Notes under the pieces: generated by a model
What the model saw: the letters and a program-made list of their open reading frames with translations, nothing else
What the model was told of the DNA's origin: nothing
The model's database searches: none
DNA from: JAGPUQ01 sp963708735
Lineage (GTDB): Bacteria > Pseudomonadota > Gammaproteobacteria > Pseudomonadales > Porticoccaceae
Reading direction: 5' to 3'
Assembly: GCA_963708735.1 (NCBI GenBank)
Contig: CAVPTW010000013.1
Location: 62,001 to 126,000, forward strand
DNA: 64,000 nucleotides
Part shown: positions 17,171 to 24,953 of the stretch, one piece after another
Layout: every line of letters begins with the position of its first letter
How positions within the stretch are numbered: position 1 is the first letter of the stretch
Translations under genes and position numbers: made by a program

Positions 17171-17512
17171 TTATCCGTTGAGTTGTCCGAGTGCTTCCTC
17201 GGTACTGAAAACGATCGGAATGATGTCGGCCAGTGCGGCATTGGCGAAGACTTCGTTGACCATTGCCTGCGGCGAGAGCAGCACCAGCTTGCCGCCTTTT
17301 TTACCCACGGAACGGGCCACGGTGATGAACATGCGCAGCCCCATCGAGGCGATGAAGGATACCTCGGAAAGGTCGACGATGGCTTGGTGGCCGCCCGGCA
17401 CGATACTCGCGGAAAACCGGGTTTCGATCTGGTCGACGCCCGCGGTATCCAGGCGGCCACGCAATGCTATTTTTATCGCCTTGCCGTCCAATTCGGTCAC
17501 TTCCATTTCCAT
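17171..17512 (-). CDS. STAS-domain anti-anti-sigma-factor-like protein
   Basis: A 113-residue STAS protein. The segment LSEVSFIASMGLRM aligns with the phosphoacceptor loop FMDSSGL of SpoIIAA, with the serine preserved at the phosphorylated position. Expected to be phosphorylated by the HATPase protein and dephosphorylated by the FHA-PP2C protein next to it. A GTG at 17527 is also in frame; the ATG at 17512 is chosen because GGAG lies 8 bases upstream. Confidence 0.88.
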   Translation of the reverse strand: MEMEVTELDGKAIKIALRGRLDTAGVDQIETRFSASIVPGGHQAIVDLSEVSFIASMGLRMFITVARSVGKKGGKLVLLSPQAMVNEVFANAALADIIPIVFSTEEALGQLNG

Positions 17513-17542
17513 GCCGGGTCGCTCCACTTCGGTTACAGGCTG

Positions 17543-17564
17543 TGGGCGGCCACAGGGCCGCCCA
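17543..17564 (-). terminator. Hairpin between phosphatase and STAS genes
   Basis: A perfect 9-bp stem TGGGCGGCC / GGCCGCCCA with a 4-base loop (17552-17555). It lies 24 bases after the phosphatase stop on the minus strand. There is no uridine tract, so it may be a processing or stability hairpin rather than a true terminator. Confidence 0.45.
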
Positions 17565-17587
17565 AATGACCCGACGCTAAAGGGCTT

Positions 17588-18727
17588 TCATGAAGCGAAT
17601 GTGACAGTCAGCAGAGAAAAGTCGTCGTCGAAGGGGCCCGGGCGAGCGATGGCCCTGATCTGCCGATGCAGCCGCTCCGGCTCCGTCGTCATGGGGTCGG
17701 CAGCCTGGGTCAGCAACGGCAAAAAATCATCGAGGCCCCATTCCGCGCCCGCGGCGGTGACGATCTCGAAGACGCCGTCGCTGAACAGATACAGGGTCGA
17801 ACCCGGCGTCACGGTCAGCACTTCCGCCTGGTAGGCGTGGTCGGGCATGAGTCCGATGAGCGGCCCCCGGCTCTGCACGGGGGTCGCCTGCATCCGACTC
17901 CGCTCAACCAGGAAACCTGGATGGTGGCCGCCGGAGGCAAAGCGCAAGGAGCGCGAGGGACGGTTGTACACGCCGTACCACATGGTGAAGTACATGTCGT
18001 CGTGTTGTTCCATCGGGAACATCCGGTTGAGTTTGCGCAACACCTGCCCGGGATCGGTGAAGTCCGTATCCGGGAGCGCGCGCTGGCGCAGCACATTGAG
18101 CAATGACACCGAATGCATGGCTGCACTGACGCCATGCCCCGCGACATCGACGATGTAGGCGACGAAATTGTCGTCATCCAGGGCGCTGTAGCCGAAGGCA
18201 TCGCCGCCCAGGCGTTCCGAGGGCAGATAGCACCAGTCGGTGCGGATCGGACCGTCGCCGAGCGGCAGGGGGAGCAGGGCGTGTACGTAGCTGCTGGCCT
18301 TGGTCAGCGCCCTGTCGAGATCCAGGGACTCGCGGGTTTCCTGCCGGTTGCGAAGCTCGTATTGGAGGACATGGCTGCCGACCGAGAACACCACGCCTTC
18401 GGTCAGTTCGAACGGCTGGCTGATGCGGGAACCGCCGACCAGCGTGCCGTTGGTGGAGTCGTGGTCGATCAGCACCGGCGTGCCGGAACGCAGTTCCACG
18501 GTGCAGTGACGGCGCGACACCCGGCCATCCGGCAGAACGAGGTCGCACTCCGACCCGCGACCGATGACCAGAGATTCCGCGATGATTTCAACCCGCAGGC
18601 CCGGCTGCGAACCTTCGAGCACGAGAAGATAGTGGCCCATCTCGGCCTGCCTGACGCGTGCCGCCGGCAGTGCATCGGAAAAGAAAACGGCGGTGCGATC
18701 GAGCGGCGAGTCGTCCAATGAAGCCAT
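17588..18727 (-). CDS. FHA-domain SpoIIE-type PP2C phosphatase
   Basis: A 379-residue fusion. Residues about 35-120 form an FHA phosphothreonine-binding domain: IGRGSECDL, SRRHC and DHDSTNGT contain its usual R, S, H and N residues. Residues about 145-379 form a SpoIIE/RsbU-type PP2C Ser/Thr phosphatase with metal-ligand motifs GGDAFGY, VDVAGHG, FSDGVFE and PFDDDFSLL. It would dephosphorylate the neighbouring STAS protein. The N-terminal FHA domain suggests recruitment to phosphothreonine proteins, implying a Hanks-type kinase elsewhere. The ATG at 18727 is chosen because family similarity and GGGAT lie there; the longer frame before it is not supported. Confidence 0.9.
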   Translation of the reverse strand: MASLDDSPLDRTAVFFSDALPAARVRQAEMGHYLLVLEGSQPGLRVEIIAESLVIGRGSECDLVLPDGRVSRRHCTVELRSGTPVLIDHDSTNGTLVGGSRISQPFELTEGVVFSVGSHVLQYELRNRQETRESLDLDRALTKASSYVHALLPLPLGDGPIRTDWCYLPSERLGGDAFGYSALDDDNFVAYIVDVAGHGVSAAMHSVSLLNVLRQRALPDTDFTDPGQVLRKLNRMFPMEQHDDMYFTMWYGVYNRPSRSLRFASGGHHPGFLVERSRMQATPVQSRGPLIGLMPDHAYQAEVLTVTPGSTLYLFSDGVFEIVTAAGAEWGLDDFLPLLTQAADPMTTEPERLHRQIRAIARPGPFDDDFSLLTVTFAS

Positions 18728-18970
18728 GTTGTATCCCGTCAAGTGAAGTCTGTCTCGGTACACCATAATGGAGAGCGGCAACGAAGGTAAATGACTTGCG
18801 GCCAGTGCCGATGGCCAGCCATCAAGTGACGACAGTCGATCCCGCCCGGTCACGCAGACGCCAAGCCGATGTCGGCTGCATGCCCCGGTTGTCGCGCGTT
18901 CCGCCAGTCGTTGGTGGTCGCCCTGCACAGGCTGGCAGAAGGAGGACTGCACCGCCACGGCGCACGACCG

Positions 18971-19504
18971 TCACTGTTTCACCGGACGCTTGGTGAGCTT
19001 GCGTTGCAGGGTGCGGCGATGCATACCCAGCGCGCGCGCGGTGTTCGCGATGTTGCCGCTGTGGGCGTCCAGAACCCGCTGGATATGCTCCCATTCCACC
19101 CGCTCCAGCGAGGGTATGGCCGCGGGCGGCGTCGGCGCCGCGGGGGCTTCATCTTCAAAGGCGGCGAGGATCTCGGCAATGCCTGCCGGCTTGCCCAGGT
19201 AATGGGTGGCGCCCAGCTTGATGGCATTCACCGCGGTGGCGACGCTGGCGTAGCCCGTCAGCACGACGATGTGGAGCTCGGGGTCCAGCGCCTTGAGGCG
19301 GGGGATGAGATGCAGACCCGAGCTCTCCGCGAGCTTGAGGTCGAGGATGGCGCGCTGCGGACGGAAACGCGCGCATTCGCGCACTGCCGCGTCGGCGTCA
19401 TAGGCGATGACCGCCTCCTGCTGGAGGCGGGCCAGACTGTGGGCCAGCGCCGCACAAAACGCGGGATCGTCGTCGACGATCAGATAGCGGCAGCTCGTGT
19501 TCAC
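18971..19504 (-). CDS. regA: RegA/ActR-type redox response regulator
   Basis: A 177-residue response regulator. The acidic pocket VDDDP, the phosphoacceptor aspartate in ILDLKL, the conserved T (LTGYAS) and K (GKPA) are present. The C-terminal helix-turn-helix is a Fis-like domain (NIANTARALGMHRRTLQRKL), as in RegA/PrrA/ActR. It is the partner of the upstream RegB-like kinase: its GTG start overlaps the kinase stop as GTGA. The family regulates photosynthesis, respiration, carbon and nitrogen fixation in response to redox state. Confidence 0.9.
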   Translation of the reverse strand: MNTSCRYLIVDDDPAFCAALAHSLARLQQEAVIAYDADAAVRECARFRPQRAILDLKLAESSGLHLIPRLKALDPELHIVVLTGYASVATAVNAIKLGATHYLGKPAGIAEILAAFEDEAPAAPTPPAAIPSLERVEWEHIQRVLDAHSGNIANTARALGMHRRTLQRKLTKRPVKQ

Positions 19505-20757
19505 CGACCGGGCACCGTCAGGGGCAGGGTGATTCGCGTCAGGGTACCGCCTTCCGCATCATCGCGAAGCTCCACCGCGCCGCCGTGGCGGCCGATGGTG
19601 GAGTGCGACAGAAACAGTCCGAGCCCCAGTCCGCGGGGTTTTGCGCTGCGTCCCGGTTGCCCCAGGTAGGGCCGCTGTTCCGGAGCGATCCCGGGGCCGA
19701 AGTCGCGAATCCGGATGGTCAGGACGTCCGGCGTCCAGTCGGCTTCCACAATGATGCGCGGCGAGGCATCGGCGGCATTGTCGAGCAGATTCTGCAGCGC
19801 CGGTTCCAGGGCCGGGTGGAAGCGCGCGCAGAGTTCCGGGTTTGCCGGGTTCAGCCGCAGTTCGGCGATGGCGGTCGGGCGCAGCACCTGCCAACGCGCG
19901 AGGAGATTTTTGAGGTAGGTGGCTACCGGCTCGGATTGTGGTTGCTGGTCGCGGATGCCGGCCGCATGCGCGAGCTTCTGCAGGGTTTCGCGGCAGCGCG
20001 CGAGTTGCTGGTCGAGGATGTCGAGTCCCGGGTCGCCGAGTCCGGCGCGGTCTTCGCGGGCCGCGTCGACCAGCAGCCTCATGGTATTGAGCGGTGTGCC
20101 CAGTTCGTGGGCGGCGCCCGCCGCCAGCGTGGCCACACTCAGCAACTGCTCGTCGCGCAACTGTTCTTCCCGCTGCTGGGCGATCTGTTGCTGCTGGCGG
20201 CGCAGGGTTTCCGCCATGTTGAACAAGAAATAACTGATCAGTGCCGCGCTCATGGCAAAGTTCGCCCACATGCCCAGGACATGCAGGCTGAAATCGTCGT
20301 GGTGCGTGGCGGGCAGCAACGCCGGGACCGGCTGGTGAAAAATCAGCAGCAGGCTGTAGCACGCAAAGGCAAGCGCGGTGACCGACCACGCGAGGGTCCG
20401 GTTGAGTGTCGCGGCGGCGATGCTGACCGGCACCAGGTAATAGGAAATGAGCGGATTGGTCGCGCCGCCGCTGAAAAACAGCAGGCCGCTGAGTCCGCCG
20501 ATATCGAGCAGCAGGTGGCTGAAAAACTCGGTTTCCGAGATGGGTAGCGGGCGCCGGATGCGCCAGCGCGCCAGCGCGTTCAATACCGCAAACAGGCCGA
20601 GCAGGGCGGCGAGTGCGAGGAGGTGTGGTTCCTGTGTGAGATCCGGACCCAGAACGGCGAGCGCGAGGCCGAGACTGCCGAGCGCGATATAGCGAATCGT
20701 GGTCAGCTGGCGCAGATTGTCGCGGGCGGCGGACAACAATGGCGGGGGCCGGATCAT
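19501..20757 (-). CDS. regB: RegB/PrrB-type redox sensor histidine kinase
   Basis: A 418-residue kinase with about six N-terminal membrane helices. A GGATNPL segment corresponds to the RegB quinone-binding heptad (normally GGxxNPF; the last residue is changed). The H-box is AGAAHELGTPLNT, and downstream ARCRETL contains a cysteine at about the position of the redox-active cysteine of RegB. The C-terminal ATPase has the G-box DFGPGIAPE and GLGLGLF. It autophosphorylates and passes phosphate to RegA. The start has little ribosome binding signal. Confidence 0.9.
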   Translation of the reverse strand: MIRPPPLLSAARDNLRQLTTIRYIALGSLGLALAVLGPDLTQEPHLLALAALLGLFAVLNALARWRIRRPLPISETEFFSHLLLDIGGLSGLLFFSGGATNPLISYYLVPVSIAAATLNRTLAWSVTALAFACYSLLLIFHQPVPALLPATHHDDFSLHVLGMWANFAMSAALISYFLFNMAETLRRQQQQIAQQREEQLRDEQLLSVATLAAGAAHELGTPLNTMRLLVDAAREDRAGLGDPGLDILDQQLARCRETLQKLAHAAGIRDQQPQSEPVATYLKNLLARWQVLRPTAIAELRLNPANPELCARFHPALEPALQNLLDNAADASPRIIVEADWTPDVLTIRIRDFGPGIAPEQRPYLGQPGRSAKPRGLGLGLFLSHSTIGRHGGAVELRDDAEGGTLTRITLPLTVPGR

Positions 20758-20807
20758 CCGCGAATGTTAGCAGAGCGCCACGCTTGGGCGCGGGAGCGCG
20801 TCGGGGC

Positions 20808-20834
20808 AAGTTCTCGTGAAGGGAAGTTCTCGTG
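20808..20834. repeat. Two 11-bp direct repeats upstream of argG
   Basis: AAGTTCTCGTG occurs at 20808-20818 and 20824-20834, with a 16-bp period; flanking AAGGG also repeats. A possible -10 TAAAAT follows at 20855-20860. It may be a short duplication or a pair of operator sites for argG. Confidence 0.5.
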
Positions 20835-20888
20835 CAAGGGCGACGGATGCTGGGTAAAATCCCGCCCCCTTCAGATCGTTTTCGGGAG

Positions 20889-22112
20889 ATGTCAGTGTCC
20901 GCCATCAACAAAGTGGTGCTCGCCTATTCCGGCGGTCTGGATACCTCGGTGATCGTGCGCTGGCTGCAGGAAACCTACGGCTGCGAGGTGGTGACCTTTA
21001 CCGCCGACATCGGTCAGGGCGAAGAGCTGGAGCCGGCGCGTGCGAAGGCCCGGGCGCTGGGTGTCAAGGAAATCCACATTGACGACCTGCGTGAAGAGTT
21101 CGTGCGGGATTTCGTGTTCCCGATGTTTCGCGCCAATGCCATCTACGAAGGCGAATACCTGCTCGGTACCTCCATTGCGCGACCCCTGATCGCCAAGCGC
21201 CTGGTGGAGATCGCCAACGCGGCGGGCGCCGATGCGATCTCCCACGGCGCCACCGGCAAGGGCAATGACCAGGTGCGTTTCGAACTCGGTGCCTATGCGC
21301 TCAAGCCCGGTATCCGGGTGATCGCGCCCTGGCGCGAATGGGATCTGGGTTCCCGCGACTCGCTGATGGCCTACTGCAAACAGCACAACATCCCGGTAGA
21401 TTTCGCCAGCGGCAAAAAGTCGCCCTATTCCATGGACGCCAATCTGCTGCACATCTCCTACGAGGGCGGCCAGCTTGAAGATCCCTGGCTGGAGCCGGAA
21501 GAGAGCATGTGGCGCTGGTCGGTGGCGCCCGAGGCCGCGCCCGACAAGCCCGCCTACATCGAGCTGTCCTATCGCGGCGGCGACATTGTCGCCATCGACG
21601 GCGAGGCCCTGAGCCCGGCGACGGTGCTGGCGCGACTCAACCAGCTGGGCGGCGCGCACGGCATCGGACGTCTCGATCTGGTCGAGAATCGCTATGTGGG
21701 CATGAAGTCCCGCGGCTGCTACGAGACGCCCGGCGGCACCATCATGCTCAGGGCCCATCGCGCCATCGAGTCGATCACCCTCGATCGCGAGGTGGCGCAT
21801 CTCAAGGACGAGTTGATGCCGCGCTATGCGAGTCTGATCTACAACGGCTACTGGTGGTCGCCGGAGCGCCAGCTGCTGCAGGGTATGATCGACGCGTCCC
21901 AGGGTCCGGTGAACGGCACGGTGCGGGTGAAGCTCTACAAGGGCAATGTCACCGTGGTCGGCCGGCGTTCCGAGGACAGCCTGTTCGACGCCCGCATCGC
22001 CACCTTCGAGGACGATGCCGGCGCCTACAATCAGCAGGATGCCGAGGGCTTCATCAAACTCAATGCGCTGCGTCTGCGCATCGCCGCCAGCAAGGGGCGC
22101 CAGTTGTCCTGA
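20889..22112 (+). CDS. argG: Argininosuccinate synthase
   Basis: A 407-residue enzyme that joins citrulline and aspartate at the expense of ATP in arginine synthesis. The N-terminal PP-loop is AYSGGLDTSV, followed by the family blocks GATGKGNDQVRFE, SPYSMDANLLH and GYWWSPER. Full length. ATG at 20889 has CGGGAG about 3-8 bases upstream; the frame before it is not conserved. Divergent from regB. Confidence 0.96.
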   Translation: MSVSAINKVVLAYSGGLDTSVIVRWLQETYGCEVVTFTADIGQGEELEPARAKARALGVKEIHIDDLREEFVRDFVFPMFRANAIYEGEYLLGTSIARPLIAKRLVEIANAAGADAISHGATGKGNDQVRFELGAYALKPGIRVIAPWREWDLGSRDSLMAYCKQHNIPVDFASGKKSPYSMDANLLHISYEGGQLEDPWLEPEESMWRWSVAPEAAPDKPAYIELSYRGGDIVAIDGEALSPATVLARLNQLGGAHGIGRLDLVENRYVGMKSRGCYETPGGTIMLRAHRAIESITLDREVAHLKDELMPRYASLIYNGYWWSPERQLLQGMIDASQGPVNGTVRVKLYKGNVTVVGRRSEDSLFDARIATFEDDAGAYNQQDAEGFIKLNALRLRIAASKGRQLS

Positions 22113-22166
22113 GATGTTCGTCCTGAGACCCTGAGAACAGGCCCAGCTCACCGAGGAGACCAGATC

Positions 22167-22547
22167 ATGCGACTTTTGCACACCATGCTTCGGGTCGGCG
22201 ATCTCGATCGCTCGATCGCGTTCTACACCGGGCTGCTCGGCATGCAGTTGCTGCGCCGCAAGGATTTTCCCGGCGGTCGTTTCACCCTGGCATTTCTTGG
22301 CTATGGTCCGGAATCCGAACAGACGGTGCTGGAGCTGACCCACAACTGGGATATTTCGAGCTACGAGCTCGGCACCGCCTACGGCCATATCGCGATCGGA
22401 GTGGACGATGTCCATGCCGCCTGCGAACGCATCAAGGCCGGGGGCGGCAAGGTGGTGCGGGAGCCCGGGCCCATGCAGCACGGCAGCACCGTGCTGGCCT
22501 TCGTCGAGGATCCGGACGGGTATCGGATCGAGCTGCTCTCGATTTAG
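22167..22547 (+). CDS. gloA: Lactoylglutathione lyase (glyoxalase I)
   Basis: A 126-residue VOC-fold protein that converts the hemithioacetal of methylglyoxal and glutathione to S-lactoylglutathione. The metal ligands fit H6, E57, H75 and E123: MRLLHTMLRVGD, VLELTHNW, YGHIAIGVD and RIELLSI. Typical bacterial length. GAGGAG lies 5-10 bases upstream. The stop TAG (22545-22547) is the first bases of an inserted 147-bp repeat, so the last codon may have been defined by the insertion. Confidence 0.94.
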   Translation: MRLLHTMLRVGDLDRSIAFYTGLLGMQLLRRKDFPGGRFTLAFLGYGPESEQTVLELTHNWDISSYELGTAYGHIAIGVDDVHAACERIKAGGGKVVREPGPMQHGSTVLAFVEDPDGYRIELLSI

Positions 22548-22691
22548 CAGCTTGTTGAAAAACTGCTGCGGCAGCCATCTGCTTCGTTGCGCGGTGCTCG
22601 CTCCCTCGCCTATCTATCTGATATGTCTCAGTCGCTGCGCGCCGTGCGCCTCGCATCTGGCCGCCTCGCGACGTTTTTCAACAAGCTGTTA
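22545..22691 (+). repeat. 147-bp MITE-like repeat, full-length copy 2
   Basis: TA-bounded, with 19-bp terminal inverted repeats (22545-22563 and 22673-22691) that differ at one base. About 97% identical to the reverse complement of 4089-4235. Its left end overlaps the gloA stop. It could form a long stem ending in a loop and act as a terminator of gloA. Confidence 0.92.
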
Positions 22692-22710
22692 GCCCTACGA
22701 TGGATCGGCT

Positions 22711-23130
22711 TCAGTCCTCATCGTCCACCACCAGGGGTGGCGAGCCCGTCCTGGCGCGCAGCCAGTTGAGCCCCGACAGCACCGCACGCTGGCGCGCGAT
22801 ACGCCGCTCCAGGGCGAATTTCCCTGGATAGTCCAGCAGCAGCAGTCCCATCGCCATGGTCAGCAGGCCCTGGCCGGGTATGAAGATCATGGCGAAACCG
22901 CCGGTCAGCAGAATGGCGCCGAGCAGATTTTTCCCGATCAACAACAGCAATCGGATCACCGGGTGGCGTTGCTTCAGCGGGACGGCGTGACGCCTGTGGT
23001 GGGCAAAATAATCAGGCGGAATGCGCGCCACCAGCCAGGGCAGGGTGACCAGGCTGATGACGAAGGTTGCCACCGACGCGACCGTGAGCCAGCCCAGCAG
23101 CACCTGGTTTGCCGTCAGCCAGGCGTTCAC
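22711..23130 (-). CDS. PGPGW-family transmembrane protein
   Basis: A 139-residue membrane protein with about three hydrophobic segments, one near the N-terminus and a pair around 60-95; the motif FIPGQGLLTMA resembles the PGPGW family signature. Function unknown. Start GTG at 23130 overlaps the ygfZ stop as GTGA, so it is co-translated with ygfZ. Acidic C-terminus VVDDED. Confidence 0.7.
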   Translation of the reverse strand: MNAWLTANQVLLGWLTVASVATFVISLVTLPWLVARIPPDYFAHHRRHAVPLKQRHPVIRLLLLIGKNLLGAILLTGGFAMIFIPGQGLLTMAMGLLLLDYPGKFALERRIARQRAVLSGLNWLRARTGSPPLVVDDED

Positions 23131-24182
23131 TCTGCCGCTGTCGTGTAGGGCAGCGGCAGGAACTCGACGGCGATCGGGCCGCCTCCGAATTCCAGAACGC
23201 TCGCATCACGGGCTTCGTCCCGCAAGACCACCAGCGCCTCGCAGCGATCAGCGCCGGCCGGCGCTACCAGCACCACGATGCCGATCGGGTTAGCAGCGCC
23301 GGTCTGCGTGGCTTCGGTACCGGGCGCGGGTGGTTGAGCGGTCGCGATGCGCAGGCGGTGTAGATGGCGTTTCAGCTTACCCCGGTATTGGGTTCGCGCG
23401 ACGACTTCCTGACCGGTGTAGCAACCCTTGGTGAAACTGACCGCGCCGGTGTGGTGGTAAGCGAGCATTTGCGGCAGGAATTGATCGCCGGTCTCGGGGC
23501 GCACGTCCGCGTGACCGGCGCGGATGTCCAGCAGATGCCACAGCGGTAGACCGGCCGGGCGGGCGTGGCTTTCGAGTTCGAGCCAGCGCGTCTGTGCCTG
23601 CGCGACAGGGACCGCCAGCAGGAAGCGGGTGTCGCCACAGTGGATGGCCAGGGTGCCGTCGTCAGCACGCGCACTGCCCCGGTCGGGAATCCGCAAACCC
23701 AGCGATGCAAGGACCGCGGCGGCCTGGTCGCCGGCCAGGCCGAGGATGCGATAGTCATCGCTGGCGTCCGCGAGACTGGTCTTGGAAAACACGGCGTACT
23801 TGGCGAGGGTTTGCAGACTGGGCACGACCAGCGCGCGGTTCATCACCAACAGGAGTCCGGCGTCGGTCGCGACGGCGACGAAACTCGTGAATACCCGTCC
23901 TTGCAGATTGCAGCAGGCGCCCCTGAGCGTGCCGCCCGGGACCAGTTGGCTGAAGTCCGCGGTGCTCTGGCCCTGGAGAAACTTCGCGCTGTCGGGTCCG
24001 CTCAGACTGAGCACCCCGAGATCGCCGAGATCCCAGAGCGCTGCAGCGGCGAGCAGGGTGTCGTAGTCCGCGGGCGTTTCCCCAAACGAGAGCGCCAGCT
24101 CGCCAGCCATGCGGGCTCCGCGCGCCGCGAGAAATCGGGACCAGTCTGTCACGCCATTGTCTCCATATGCGGTCTCCATCAT
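23127..24182 (-). CDS. ygfZ: Folate-binding Fe-S/tRNA-modifying protein YgfZ
   Basis: A 351-residue aminomethyltransferase-fold protein. The signature KGCYTGQEVVART with the conserved cysteine is present, and the tetrahydrofolate-binding fold spans the chain. YgfZ supports repair or assembly of certain Fe-S enzymes, including MiaB-type tRNA modification. Two ATGs in a row (24182 and 24179) are possible starts. Divergent from sdhE, as in many gammaproteobacteria. Confidence 0.93.
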   Translation of the reverse strand: MMETAYGDNGVTDWSRFLAARGARMAGELALSFGETPADYDTLLAAAALWDLGDLGVLSLSGPDSAKFLQGQSTADFSQLVPGGTLRGACCNLQGRVFTSFVAVATDAGLLLVMNRALVVPSLQTLAKYAVFSKTSLADASDDYRILGLAGDQAAAVLASLGLRIPDRGSARADDGTLAIHCGDTRFLLAVPVAQAQTRWLELESHARPAGLPLWHLLDIRAGHADVRPETGDQFLPQMLAYHHTGAVSFTKGCYTGQEVVARTQYRGKLKRHLHRLRIATAQPPAPGTEATQTGAANPIGIVVLVAPAGADRCEALVVLRDEARDASVLEFGGGPIAVEFLPLPYTTAAE

Positions 24183-24256
24183 GCGCGGCGAGTGTAGCGA
24201 GTCGGTCCATGGCCATCCATACCTATAATGCTCGCTGTATTCGCGGAGACTGGGCT

Positions 24257-24502
24257 ATGGACCACAATCGCCTGCGCTGGGCGGCGCGCCGCGGCATGCT
24301 CGAGCTCGATCTGTTGCTGACCAGCTTTGTCGAGCGCGGCTATGCGCAGGCCGAGCCGGAAGATCAGGCGCGTTTCGAACGCTTGCTCGCCTGCGAGGAT
24401 CAGGATCTGTTCGGCTGGTTGATGGGACGTACTGAAGCGCCGGACGCTGATCTGAAGGCGATTGTCGCACTGGTGCTGGATGTCTGCCGCACCGCGCCTT
24501 GA
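24257..24502 (+). CDS. sdhE: FAD assembly factor SdhE
   Basis: An 81-residue protein matching SdhE/YgfY. The conserved RRGMLELD motif, which contacts the flavoprotein subunit of succinate dehydrogenase during FAD attachment, is at about residues 11-18; the acidic half WLMGRTEAPD follows. Typical length. The ATG is chosen at MDHNRLRW, where family similarity begins. Followed by an overlapping ygfX-like gene. Confidence 0.93.
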   Translation: MDHNRLRWAARRGMLELDLLLTSFVERGYAQAEPEDQARFERLLACEDQDLFGWLMGRTEAPDADLKAIVALVLDVCRTAP

Positions 24503-24896
24503 GCTGGCGCTACGCCCGTCGCGGCGCTGGGCGTGGTTGCTGGCGGTCAGCCTGGGGGCGGTTGTGCTCGTCTGCGTCGGACTGCCCCTGCAACCCTGGG
24601 AGCGGATCGGATTGCTCGGGGCACTGCTCGGCGTTGGCATCCTGACGGCGCGCAGCTGGCGCTGGCTGGCCGGCGCGGACCTGCTGCTCTGGGACGGCAC
24701 CGCCTGGCAACTGCGCCGGCGGGGCGACTATGTGCGGCTCGAAAACTGCCGGCCGGAATACGTCTCGCCCTGGTTGATCGTGCTGAGCTACAGGGCTCCG
24801 CAACGCCGGCGGCAACTGCCCCTGTTCAGCGACGCCATGACACCGGACGGGTTCCGGCGGCTACAGGTGCTGGTGCGCAGCGGGTTGCCGGTCTGA
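24480..24896 (+). CDS. ygfX: YgfX/CptA-like membrane protein
   Basis: A 138-residue protein with two hydrophobic segments (about 15-55) and a basic C-terminal half, the layout of YgfX, which is encoded directly after sdhE in many gammaproteobacteria. It overlaps sdhE by 23 bases; an ATG at 24462 is also in frame. YgfX has been proposed as a toxin interfering with FtsZ and MreB and as a partner of SdhE; I rely on position and architecture more than on motifs. Confidence 0.75.
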   Translation: MSAAPRLELALRPSRRWAWLLAVSLGAVVLVCVGLPLQPWERIGLLGALLGVGILTARSWRWLAGADLLLWDGTAWQLRRRGDYVRLENCRPEYVSPWLIVLSYRAPQRRRQLPLFSDAMTPDGFRRLQVLVRSGLPV

Positions 24897-24901
24897 ACTG
24901 G

Positions 24902-24921
24902 CCGCCCGACAGCCTGGGCGG
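24902..24921. terminator. Small hairpin between convergent ygfX and nadB
   Basis: CCGCCC (24902-24907) and GGGCGG (24916-24921) with an 8-base loop, in the 57-bp gap between two convergent genes. No thymine run on either side, so it is a weak candidate for a bidirectional terminator. Confidence 0.35.
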
Positions 24922-24953
24922 GGCGATGCCCGAGGGGAAGCAGGCGGTGCCTT

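Noticed and set aside
18728..18970. Possible tRNA or small RNA in the gap between regA and the phosphatase gene
   Set aside because: No cloverleaf, T-loop motif or terminator could be seen.
22545..22692. Short peptide beginning KNCCGSHLLRCAVLAPSP encoded by the repeat, also extending frames at 4088-4240 and, in part, at 57001-57312
   Set aside because: The same peptide arises because the DNA repeat is conserved, not the protein; no start or ribosome binding site belongs to it.
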